A stretch of 64,000 nt of DNA from Fibrobacter succinogenes (GTDB lineage: Bacteria > Fibrobacterota > Fibrobacteria > Fibrobacterales > Fibrobacteraceae): NCBI GenBank assembly GCA_902776765.1, contig CACYRP010000024.1, positions 1 through 64,000 of the forward strand, written 5' to 3'. A model generated the notes under the pieces. The model saw only the letters and a list, made by a program, of their open reading frames with translations. It ran no database searches and was not told the origin of the DNA. Of the stretch, positions 6,987-16,200 are shown in pieces. Position numbers and translations under genes: made by a program. Within the stretch, counting starts at the first letter, position 1. Every line of letters begins with the position of its first letter.

Positions 6987-9515
6987 ATGGCAACGACTAA
7001 AACTACAACTAAGGCGGCAACCCCAACCACTACAAAGAAGGCCGCCACAAAAACAACGAAAGCCGCCAAAACGGCAGCAGAAGGCAAAACGCTTATTATC
7101 GCAGAAAAACCGAGCGTAGCCGCGGACCTCGTTAAAGTTCTTGGAGCCAAATCGTTCAAGAAAGAAACCGCCTATTACGAAAGCGATACGACCATCGTAA
7201 GTCACGCCATCGGTCACCTTGTCGGAATTGCCGACCCGAAAGATATAGACGAAAAGTACAAAGCATGGGACATGAAGACACTCCCCATGCTCCCGGAAAA
7301 GTTCCCGCTCGTTGCCCTCCCCACCACTAGAAGTCACCTCAGCGCACTCGGCAAACTCATCAAGCGCAAAGATGTGACGACTATTATAAACGCGTGCGAT
7401 GCGGGCCGCGAAGGTGAACTGATTTTCTATTACATCGTGGACTACATCCTCAAGGGGAACTTCAAGGGCAAGACATTCAAGAGACTTTGGATGCAGAGCA
7501 TGACGCCAGCCGCCATCCAGGACGCTTTTGAGCACCTCCGCACCGAAGAAGACATGGTGAACTTGCGAAACGCTGCCCTTTGCCGTAGCGAAGCCGACTG
7601 GCTTGTAGGCATGAACGGAAGTCGCGGCCTCACCGCGTATAACAGCTCGATGGGCGGGTTCCAGATTACGCCGTGCGGCCGCGTGCAGACGCCGACGCTT
7701 GCCATTATCGTAAAGCGCGAAGAAGAACGCAACCGCTTTAAACCGCAAAAGTTCTGGACCATAGAAGCCGACTTCGACAACGCAGGCGCCAACTACCAGG
7801 GCAAGTGGTTCACTGTCGATAAAGAAACCGGCAAGGACCGCGTCAAGCAAATTTTTGACGAAGCCCGCGCTCAGGAAATTCTCGCAAAGTGCAAGGGCAA
7901 GAAGGGCTCCATCGAAGAGACCACCGCCCCGAGCCAGCAGAAGTGCGGCCAGCTCTACGACCTCACCACGCTCCAGCGCGAAGCAAACAACCGCTTTGGC
8001 TTCAGTGCCAAGACAACGCTTTCCATCGCCCAGTCGCTTTACGAACATTATAAAGCGACCACCTATCCGCGTACCGACAGCCGTTGCTTGCCCGAAGACT
8101 ACGTGGCCCCGGTGAAAGCGACCCTCGGCAAAATCGAAGGCCCGCTCGCCAAGTTCGCCCAGGAAGCGCTCGACAAGAATTACGTGAAGCGTACGCCGAA
8201 GGTCTTTGACAACACAAAGATTTCGGACCACTTCGCCATTATCCCCACAGGCGTTGTGCCAAAGGGACTTTCCGAAGCCGAAGAAAAAATCTACACGATG
8301 ATTTGCCAGCGCTTTATCGCTGTATTCTTCCCGCCGGCACAGTACCTCAACACAACTCGCATCACGACAGTCGAGAACGAGACTTTCATCACCGAAGGCA
8401 AGATTCTTGTGGACCCAGGCTTCAAGGCGATTTACGGCAAGGAATCCGACGAAGAGTCGAACATACCTCCGCTTAAGGGTACTGCCGCGACGACACTTGA
8501 AATTGATGCCAAGGAAGACTTCACCAAGCCGCCTGCGCACTACACCGAAAGCACGCTCCTCTCGATGATGGAAAGCGCCGGTAAGCTCGTGGAAGATGAC
8601 GAACTGCGCGACGCCATGAAGGAGCGCGGTCTTGGAACGCCTGCAACGCGAGCCGCCATTATCGAAAAGCTCGTGAGCGACAAGTACGTTATCCGCGACG
8701 GCAAAGAAATGATTCCCACCGCAAAGGCATTCGACCTCATCAAGGTCCTCTCCGCCATGAACTGCGAAGCCCTCACCAGCCCGGAACTCACCGGTGAATG
8801 GGAATACAAGATGGACCTCATCAGCAAGGGCAAGGAATCTCGCGAAAAATTCATGAGCGGCATCGTCGATATGACCAAGACCATGGTGAAAAACATCAAG
8901 GGCTTCAAGGAAGACGATACTGAAAACGAAGCAAGCTTCAGCCCCGTAAACGGCAAGAAAGTTTTTGAAACCGTGAGCCGCTACAGAACAGAAGACGGCA
9001 TCGTCATCCGAAAGATTGTCGGCGGCAAGCACCTTAGCGAAAGCGAAATCATCGAACTTTTGACAAAGCGAAAGATTGGCCCGCTCACAGGATTCCGCAG
9101 TAAGAAGGGCGCCGAATTTTCTGCAGTGCTCACCATCAACGACGAAAACAAAATCGAATTTGTTTTTGACGAAAAGCCCGAAGAAATTGAACTCGGTGAA
9201 GTTATCGGCAAGTCGCCAGTCGATGGTTCCGACGTTTACGAAACGCTCACGGGATACGTTTCCGAAAGCTACGTGAAAAAGGAACCGAGCGGTATCACGC
9301 TCCCGAAAATTCTTTTGGGCAAGGAACTCCCGCTGGACGAAATCAAAAAATTGCTCGCCGGCGAAAAGACTTCGCTCATCAAGGGTTTCCGCAGCAACAA
9401 GACGCGCCGCCTGTTTGATGCTTATCTCACACTTGTCAAAGGCAAGCTCAAATTTGAGTTCCCACCACGAGAATTCAAACCGCGCCGTTTCGTGAAGAAG
9501 AAAAGTGAAGAGTGA
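6987..9515 (+). CDS. topB: DNA topoisomerase III
   Basis: The protein (842 residues from the ATG) is a type IA topoisomerase that passes single DNA strands through a transient nick. The Toprim domain opens with LIIAEKPSVA and contains NACDAGREGELI. The catalytic Tyr is in the TTYPRTDS motif, near residue 360. The C-terminus has two copies of the short topoisomerase C-terminal repeat, each with a GFRS(K/N)K core. The first 33 residues are an unusual Lys/Thr/Ala-rich tail, like a histone H1 tail, which probably binds DNA. I chose the ATG at 6987 with GGAA upstream rather than a GTG four codons earlier that overlaps the preceding gene. Confidence 0.93.
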   Translation: MATTKTTTKAATPTTTKKAATKTTKAAKTAAEGKTLIIAEKPSVAADLVKVLGAKSFKKETAYYESDTTIVSHAIGHLVGIADPKDIDEKYKAWDMKTLPMLPEKFPLVALPTTRSHLSALGKLIKRKDVTTIINACDAGREGELIFYYIVDYILKGNFKGKTFKRLWMQSMTPAAIQDAFEHLRTEEDMVNLRNAALCRSEADWLVGMNGSRGLTAYNSSMGGFQITPCGRVQTPTLAIIVKREEERNRFKPQKFWTIEADFDNAGANYQGKWFTVDKETGKDRVKQIFDEARAQEILAKCKGKKGSIEETTAPSQQKCGQLYDLTTLQREANNRFGFSAKTTLSIAQSLYEHYKATTYPRTDSRCLPEDYVAPVKATLGKIEGPLAKFAQEALDKNYVKRTPKVFDNTKISDHFAIIPTGVVPKGLSEAEEKIYTMICQRFIAVFFPPAQYLNTTRITTVENETFITEGKILVDPGFKAIYGKESDEESNIPPLKGTAATTLEIDAKEDFTKPPAHYTESTLLSMMESAGKLVEDDELRDAMKERGLGTPATRAAIIEKLVSDKYVIRDGKEMIPTAKAFDLIKVLSAMNCEALTSPELTGEWEYKMDLISKGKESREKFMSGIVDMTKTMVKNIKGFKEDDTENEASFSPVNGKKVFETVSRYRTEDGIVIRKIVGGKHLSESEIIELLTKRKIGPLTGFRSKKGAEFSAVLTINDENKIEFVFDEKPEEIELGEVIGKSPVDGSDVYETLTGYVSESYVKKEPSGITLPKILLGKELPLDEIKKLLAGEKTSLIKGFRSNKTRRLFDAYLTLVKGKLKFEFPPREFKPRRFVKKKSEE

Positions 9516-9539
9516 TTAGGAACCCTTATTCATTTTTTC

Positions 9540-10937
9540 ATGATATTAACACACCTATTTAAACTTGCTCTTTTCGCGACTTGCTCTGCCGCACTTTCCG
9601 TCTTTGCGCAAGATTACCAAATCGACCAGTATATACCGGAATCGAGCTCATCCGAAACTACAATGAGCGTGATGGAATCATCGTCAAGTGAACAACAGAT
9701 GACTCCTGCCGTGAGCAGTTCTTCCTGCACTCTCGCAGCCTCCAGCTCATCCGCATCTTTCGCAGCCTCCAGCTCATCCGGAACTTTCAACTCATCAAGT
9801 TCCGCAAATTTCGCAAAGGTCCCGACGAATCTCGAAAGTTCATCTGCAGCAACAAAGTCCGCGCCATCAAAAAAACAAAAGCCGAATCCGTACAACATGC
9901 CGGATGCACTTATGCTTTTATGGGAATCCATGAATCTCCGCCAAAAAGCGGGGCAAATGATTATGGTGTTCCTCACCTCGTCCCAATTCGTCATTGAAAA
10001 CGAGCTCGGCGGCGTGCTCATCACTGGCAAGCACCTCCGCAGTGTTGACAGTTACATGGAGCGAATGAACCACATCGACAGCAACATTAAAATTCCACTG
10101 TTAGTCGCCACCGACCAAGAAGGCGGTCTCGTCAACCGATTGTCATCGTATTCCGACCATTGGCGAAACACTCCAAGCGCCCGCGAAATGCGCTATATGG
10201 ATTCCGTAAAAATCCGCAAGATCTCTACAAAAATCGGACAAACCCTAAAAAGCATCAAGATCAATATGAATCTAGCGCCTGTTTTGGACCCGTCCAAGGA
10301 CCACCGCGGATCCAATTCTTTCATGGAAGAGGGCCGCCGCTCGTGGGGCAACGACACATCAAACGCACACAAAGTAAGAGCATTCGTCAACGGCATGCGC
10401 GACAACGGCATCATCTGCGTTTCAAAGCACTTCCCCGGTTACGACTCCTGGACCAACAGCGACTCGCAAATCGCCATCAGCGCCTCGCCCAAAGAAACTA
10501 TTGACAAGAACATAAGCTTTTTCAGGACGCTATCCAAAGACATTCCCGTCACGATGGTGTCAAGCGTCCACTTCTTGCGCATTTCCAGCCGTCCCGCCGT
10601 CTTTGACGCCAACATTGTAAAAATGGCCCGTCGCGGATTCCCGGACATGGTCACGCTTACTGACGACATCTGGGGTACATCGCTTCGCACCTGGGCTAGC
10701 GGCAAAACGCAAATTTCACCGCGCAAAGCCTACCCGGATAAAGATTTCAAGCGCCTCGTCACAGCTCTCATTGACGCAGGTAACGATATGCTCATGATTT
10801 CTTACACGTCCAAAGCAAAAGACATGCTAGACATCATGATGGAGCTTTCTGAAAAGAACTCGAAATACAAGCACCGCATCGAAGAATCCGCTGCACGCAT
10901 CCTGAAGCTGAAATACAAAATGGGATTGTTGAAGTGA
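9540..10937 (+). CDS. secreted GH3-family glycosidase homologue with altered acid/base loop
   Basis: The 465-residue protein has an N-terminal signal peptide ending near VFAQ, then about 90 residues rich in SSSS runs, then a NagZ-like family 3 glycoside hydrolase domain (about 125-465). NagZ-type enzymes remove beta-N-acetylglucosamine in peptidoglycan turnover. The nucleophile region LTDDIWG (Asp near 375/376) and the substrate loop ATDQEGG are kept. The catalytic loop, normally KHFPGHG...DSH, reads KHFPGYDSWTNSDSQ (residues 296-310), so the acid/base His of the Asp-His dyad is Gln. Activity may be changed or lost, leaving a binding role. The serine-rich linker is typical of exported Fibrobacter proteins. 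Confidence 0.78.
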   Translation: MILTHLFKLALFATCSAALSVFAQDYQIDQYIPESSSSETTMSVMESSSSEQQMTPAVSSSSCTLAASSSSASFAASSSSGTFNSSSSANFAKVPTNLESSSAATKSAPSKKQKPNPYNMPDALMLLWESMNLRQKAGQMIMVFLTSSQFVIENELGGVLITGKHLRSVDSYMERMNHIDSNIKIPLLVATDQEGGLVNRLSSYSDHWRNTPSAREMRYMDSVKIRKISTKIGQTLKSIKINMNLAPVLDPSKDHRGSNSFMEEGRRSWGNDTSNAHKVRAFVNGMRDNGIICVSKHFPGYDSWTNSDSQIAISASPKETIDKNISFFRTLSKDIPVTMVSSVHFLRISSRPAVFDANIVKMARRGFPDMVTLTDDIWGTSLRTWASGKTQISPRKAYPDKDFKRLVTALIDAGNDMLMISYTSKAKDMLDIMMELSEKNSKYKHRIEESAARILKLKYKMGLLK

Positions 10938-10987
10938 TAAATTTCCACGCAATTTGCGTAGTTGCATTTTTGTCAATTGTTTAAAGA

Positions 10988-11554
10988 CTACTTGTTAATC
11001 GCTTGTTTTTTCGCATTCGACAAGTTCACCACATTCTTCATGACACCAGCCTCGCCCACTTTTTCAAGTGCCGCTTTCAAAATAGCAGCCGCGGCCATCG
11101 TATCGTCAAGTGCACGGTGGTGATTAAAATCTGGAAGTCCAAGCGATTCCGTTAGTTTATGCAAACTGTAGCTCGGTTGCCCCGGGAATACTTTCCTTGC
11201 AAGTTTTACCGTACAAAGTCTCGGCGGGTTGAACTTGATGCAGCAACGCTTCAATTCCACCGTCATGAACTTGTTATCGAATAGAACATTGTGCGCCACA
11301 AAAATACGGTCCCGCAAAAGTTCTGCCACATGTTCTGCAATGGCGCCAAATTGCGGTTGGCCTTCGACCATCTCGTCGGTAATCCCCGTCAGTTCTCGGA
11401 CAAACGGCGTAATCGGTTGTCCGGGGTCCACAAGCGAGTGGTACGTACCAACAACTTCGGAACCGTCCATCAGGGCGATTCCGATTTCCATTATCCGATT
11501 ATCTTCACCATGTCCGCCGGTCGTTTCCAGATCGACTACCGCAAATTTTAGCAA
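10988..11554 (-). CDS. DnaQ-like 3'-5' exonuclease (DEDDh)
   Basis: The 188-residue protein is a DEDDh exonuclease domain with little else. Motif I is VVDLETTG (residues 6-13), motif II is HNVLFD, and motif III is HHRALDD, which supplies the final His and Asp. It resembles the proofreading epsilon subunit of DNA polymerase III or free-standing relatives that trim single-stranded DNA or RNA. It is shorter than E. coli DnaQ and has no clear polymerase-binding tail. Whether it is the replicative subunit cannot be told here. It lies 6 bp downstream of a secreted-protein gene and is probably cotranscribed with it. Confidence 0.82.
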   Translation of the reverse strand: MLKFAVVDLETTGGHGEDNRIMEIGIALMDGSEVVGTYHSLVDPGQPITPFVRELTGITDEMVEGQPQFGAIAEHVAELLRDRIFVAHNVLFDNKFMTVELKRCCIKFNPPRLCTVKLARKVFPGQPSYSLHKLTESLGLPDFNHHRALDDTMAAAAILKAALEKVGEAGVMKNVVNLSNAKKQAINK

Positions 11555-11560
11555 TGCAAA

Positions 11561-12148
11561 TTACCTAACGGGGATATCGATATCCAGCGTTTCCATCCCG
11601 TCACGAGCCTCGACACGAGCCAACATAACATTGGACTTGGGGTGGCCATAAACAGGAACAACGAGCAAATTAGAAACACCTCTCTGTTCGCTCGGGACTG
11701 CTTCGGTATCAAAAGCTGTTTTCTTGAATATAGGCTTTTTACTGCCATCGTACAAGCTATAAGTCAACTTGCGAGGCATGCCCTTCTTGATTTGGGAAGT
11801 CTTCACCTGAAAATAAATGTAGCCGCCCTTCGGCACATTTCTCAGGCTATCCCTGATTTCTTCTTCCGTAGCGAATTCCGCTTCCATTGCAAGTCGTACA
11901 TTTCTGCGCGCACGTTCCGGAGTTTCGTATTCAACCATGACATTGAATTTAGCATCTTCTGGAATCGCGCTCTCGCGCACGTCGCGAATTTTACTGTTGT
12001 TCTGATGATATTCCCATCGACCGTTGTCATGCAAAACGACCATCGCTCCATTAGAAGCTGTCGCTACGACATCCGCGGCGAACGCATCAACTGCAAACGC
12101 AAAGACAAGAGCCGTGCAGGCTCTAGAAAGAAGTTTCATTCCACCCAT
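11561..12148 (-). CDS. exported protein of unknown function
   Basis: I do not recognise a family. With the start at the ATG at 12148 (GGAG about six bases upstream) the protein is 195 residues. A longer frame to 12247 lacks a ribosome site. Residues 4-25 form a clear signal peptide ending in DAFAA. The mature part begins with a small beta-rich unit containing the motif VVLHDNGRWEY, a pattern seen near the N-terminus of other exported proteins. The rest is mixed alpha/beta without Cys. It is probably periplasmic. The only link to the downstream exonuclease is the 6-bp spacing. Confidence 0.65.
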   Translation of the reverse strand: MGGMKLLSRACTALVFAFAVDAFAADVVATASNGAMVVLHDNGRWEYHQNNSKIRDVRESAIPEDAKFNVMVEYETPERARRNVRLAMEAEFATEEEIRDSLRNVPKGGYIYFQVKTSQIKKGMPRKLTYSLYDGSKKPIFKKTAFDTEAVPSEQRGVSNLLVVPVYGHPKSNVMLARVEARDGMETLDIDIPVR

Positions 12149-12282
12149 AATTACTCCGTATTCCAGGGAGACATCCCTTTTTACAGCAATAATATACATA
12201 ACAAAATCGTTTTTTTCGAAAAAAACAAAATATTTACGTTTTTTCATTGAAAATATGTGACTTTAGTAACAATTTTACAACT

Positions 12283-12290
12283 TATATTTG
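12283..12290 (+). promoter_or_regulatory. TATATTTG promoter box for gluQRS
   Basis: An exact TAnnTTTG match. A GTG in the gluQRS frame (12295) begins four bases later, and the ATG at 12313 is 22 bases away. Confidence 0.5.
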
Positions 12291-12312
12291 TGATGTGTCT
12301 TACAAATGCAAC

Positions 12313-13194
12313 ATGTCAGGAAAAATTCGATTTGCTCCAAGCCCCACAGGCTACCTCCACGAAGGCCATTTGCTTTCGGCTCTTTATGTGTGGGCAGCGG
12401 CAAAAAAATGGAACTTAAAGATCCACTTGAGAATAGAAGACCACGACCAGAGCCGAGCGCGCCCTGCTTATATCGAAGGCATCCGCGAAGATTTAGCTTG
12501 GTTAGGTTTTCATTATGATTCCGAAAGCATACAAAGTGCGCGAAACGAAATTTACAAGGCTGCGCTGCAAAAACTCGAAGACAAGTCGTTAGTTTATCCA
12601 TGCTATTGCAGCCGCAAGCAGCTCCTCGCCGAGAATCCGCAAAGCGAAACCGGAGAAATCATCTATCAAGGCAAATGCCTTTCTCAATTAAGAAGTCGGA
12701 AGTCGGAATTAGAAATTGGTGCAGCGCCGCACAATTTGCGCTTTATCGTTCCTGATAAATTCATCGACTGGCACGACCTACGACTCGGGGACTTCCACGA
12801 GAATCCCAAACTCCAATGCGGGGACTTCCCCATCCGCGATCGCGACAACCAATGGACCTACCAATTTGCCGTGTGCGTTGACGATATTGACGAAAATATT
12901 ACGCATATCGTACGTGGCGAAGATATCCGCAATTCTACGGCTCGACAAATCGCATTGATGGAAGCTCTAGGCCGCACAGAACGCCCGATTTACCTGCACC
13001 ACCCGTTAATCGTCGACGAGAACAACAAGAAGCTTTCCAAGCGCGAACTCGCCCACAGCCTAAGGCTAGACAAGGAGGCAGGAATCACTCCCGAAATGCT
13101 TTTCGGACGAGTCTGTTACAAGGCTCACTTGACCGAAAATGAAACGCCCATCACACTCATTGACGCAATGTCCATAATTATGGAGCGGCTATAA
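12313..13194 (+). CDS. gluQ: glutamyl-Q tRNA(Asp) synthetase
   Basis: The 293-residue protein is a glutamyl-tRNA synthetase catalytic domain without the anticodon-binding half, the form known as GluQRS (YadB). That enzyme attaches glutamate to queuosine in tRNA-Asp. The class I signature is FAPSPTGYLHEGH, the KMSKS-like motif is KKLSKR, and a Cys pattern (CYC, later GKC) matches the zinc site. The start is uncertain: the ATG at 12313 begins at the domain edge, but the GTG at 12295 lies four bases after a promoter box. About ten residues between the zinc-site Cys and the APHNLRF strand (LRSRKSELEI) come from a 7-bp tandem repeat and look like an insertion. Confidence 0.85.
   Translation: MSGKIRFAPSPTGYLHEGHLLSALYVWAAAKKWNLKIHLRIEDHDQSRARPAYIEGIREDLAWLGFHYDSESIQSARNEIYKAALQKLEDKSLVYPCYCSRKQLLAENPQSETGEIIYQGKCLSQLRSRKSELEIGAAPHNLRFIVPDKFIDWHDLRLGDFHENPKLQCGDFPIRDRDNQWTYQFAVCVDDIDENITHIVRGEDIRNSTARQIALMEALGRTERPIYLHHPLIVDENNKKLSKRELAHSLRLDKEAGITPEMLFGRVCYKAHLTENETPITLIDAMSIIMERL
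12693..12713 (+). repeat. heptad repeat inside gluQRS
   Basis: Units AAGTCGG, AAGTCGG and AATTAGA follow each other within the coding frame. They encode a charged linker after the zinc-site region. Confidence 0.5.
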
Positions 13195-13216
13195 CCGCAC
13201 ATTGCAAAAAAAAATT

Positions 13217-13224
13217 TATATTCG
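13217..13224 (+). promoter_or_regulatory. TATATTCG promoter box before the DUF4011 gene
   Basis: Seven of eight bases fit TAnnTTTG. The ATG at 13229 follows after four bases. Confidence 0.4.
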
Positions 13225-13228
13225 TGGT

Positions 13229-16200
13229 ATGACTTCAACGTCTGTGTCAACTACTATAGAAAAGATTTGCGAAGAGGCCGCCGCCTTTGATAGCAAGGAT
13301 CGTCTACTCAATTTTTCGCAAAAGAATAAGATTCAATCCCCGCTACTTGTAGACAACGGAGACAATTTTTTTGAAACTTGGCAAAAAGAACAAAAGCCTC
13401 GTGCACTTGCACAGTTCTTCCCTGTTTCCGCAAAATACAGCGACGAAAAACAGGCAGCCGATCTCGATGCGTTCCGCAAAATTTTAAAATCCAAAACTCA
13501 GGATTTTTGCAACCAAGACTTGTACATGGTTAAGGGGTTTATCAAGTATGACGAAAAAATGCTTGCCCCAGCACTCTTGGTTCCGCTGACCTACGACCCC
13601 GAGCACGATACCGTAGCCATTTCTGCAGGTGCGCCCGTCGAAAACATTGCACTCCAGGCTCTCGACAAAAGAATCAAGTATCCAGTTGCTTCAGACTTTT
13701 ACAAGAACGGAACATTCGAACTCCAGAAGTTTTTTGACACGCTCGAAAAAAAGATTGCACCGAGAAACGACTGGAAGTTTACGAGCAATGGCTTTTGCCT
13801 CATGTTTTACAGCACCAACAGCCTTCTCCTCAAGAAGTCCCTGTCAGACGACTGTTGGACAACATCGAAAGCAGCAAACAACGAGTTTTTCATAGCAACC
13901 ATCGGAAACGAAGGCTTCTTGCCACACCCCTCGCTATTCGATAGCGTTCCTTACGATCACGTTTATAACCCTGTCAATCACTTTTTCCCATACACCACAG
14001 ATTCACAGACAAACAAAGCGGTCATCGATGCTCTTCACGATGACAACTTTGCATTTGCCATACAAACACTTCCCGGTGCAGAAAAAGCGAAAGTGGCCGT
14101 AAACATCGCTGCAGAATGCCTGCAGAAAAAAAAGAAAGTTTGCGTGATTAGCCGCAGGGCCATTACAAAGTTCAATTTCGACAACGCCTGGAAACCGCCT
14201 TATCGTTCGTTCCAGAGCCCCGAACGTGATGTACTCAAGACATCACTAAAAGAACTTCGTGCAAAAATCGTCACTTACTATGATTCAGTCAACCAGCCGC
14301 TCAAGCCCAGTGGAATAACGCTCACCGAGCTTTTTGACGGAATCACTAAATTAAAACCATTTAAAACAAAATTTGAAAACGACCTTTTCAAAGGTGTCGA
14401 AAACGTTCATTACGACAAGTTCAAGTCCATGCACTCCAGTCTTGAACGAATTGCGGAACTGTTCTTCAATGAAAATGGAATCGAAATCTACGAAGCGTTC
14501 CAAGGGATTATGTTGCCCGCCGTTTCAAAGGAACGTAAAAACGCGATTGGCAGAGAACTTGAACAGACAAAGATTTTAATTGACGCCATTAAGCCGTTTG
14601 CAGAAAACATTATCAAATCAAAGCTCTTTCCTTCGGGAACCAAGCTTGCCGACATTCTTAACCTGATCGATATACTCCAGAATACCTTCGAAAATGATTT
14701 ACCCGCATTCGAAGAATGGAACCTGCATTCAAACGGATGGATTGCCTACCAAGACGACCTAAACGATCTTCCCAATGCAGGCGCCCGTTGGACAACTTAT
14801 CGCCGCAAAGGTTCTGATGTCTTTACCGATGACGCCGTAGACAAAAACATTATTGCAGCCCGCGAAGAATTCTCCAACAGTCTCAATTCTACACTGAAAT
14901 CGCTTTCGGACCATTACCGCAGACCCAAGCGCCTACTACTCAGCGTATTCAAGAATCCAAAGAGCATCACCTCCGACGAGATGCTCCTTGAAGAAGTGGA
15001 TAAGCTTATCGAAATTCAGGAATACAAGCGCAAATTCAAGGATTCCTCCGTCCTTGCCACGCGCTTGTTTGGAAAAGACTGGAAATTCGAAAAGACCGAC
15101 TGGAACGATTTGTCCAACAAAATTCGCCATTACTACGTATTCCGCGCGCACTTCAAGGACCACGATCATTTCGACTACCTGATACAATTGCTTGAAAAAT
15201 GGTATTTATTCAAGCCCTTTGCCGAAGACTTTGACAACATTCGATTGCGAATTAGAGAACTACAGCACAAATTCCAAAACATCAGCAGAACGCTTATTTT
15301 AAGCGAGACCATGGAAATTCCCAGTGTAGAATTGTGGTTTGGTCAAATTGAACGTTTGTCGGCACACTGGAACGACCAAAATATTTACTTGCAACTTCGC
15401 GAACACATGGAAAATATCAACGATTCTCCATGTGAAAATCTCGCAGAATATATAACCGATTCCAAAAATGCAAGCAAGGATCTTGCCATGGCATTTGCAC
15501 GTGCATGGACAAACGGACAAATGCAAATGGCAACAGTCAAATGTCCAGAACTGTTCAACACGTCTTCGAAAAATCGAAAACAACAGAGCAAGCAATACAG
15601 AACATTGCTAGACCAATTCTGCAACGCCAACTTCCGTGCTGCGCACGAGGCTGCCGAAAAGAATCCGGCACTGTTCAAAAACATTACTTTATCACAATCA
15701 TATAATCTTGATTTAGACACTTTCGATGTAACATTATTCCTGGATGCCGATTGCACGACCATCGCCGAAGTCATGCCAGGAATTTACCACTCGAAAAAAG
15801 TCATTCTTTTGGGGAACCCTTATGCGCCCATGCTCGAAACGCTCCCCATGGACGCCTGCAATACCGAAGTCTCGTCACAATCGATTTTCTTTAAGGATAA
15901 CGTCCTTTCGGCTTCACTCCGCAAAGGAATACCGACACGCGTTATCGGATTTACAACGCAGTACGCAAGTCCATCGTTATTCAACTTTGCAAACAACAGG
16001 ATTTACTATAACGAAATTGCACAGTTCCCGAATTCAATACTGACGACAAACAAGTTACAGACTCTCAAATTGTCGCAAGACAAAGTCGCATCCATTGCTG
16101 AAAAGGCTATACAACACGCCCTAAAGAATCCTGGCCAAACACTTGGCATTATTGCATCGAATCAATCGCTATGCAACGAAATTGAAGAAGCCCTTCAAAA

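Noticed and set aside
6702..9032. Long open frame (776 codons) antisense to topB
   Set aside because: Mirrors the topB coding frame; Toprim and catalytic Tyr motifs on the plus strand prove which strand is real.
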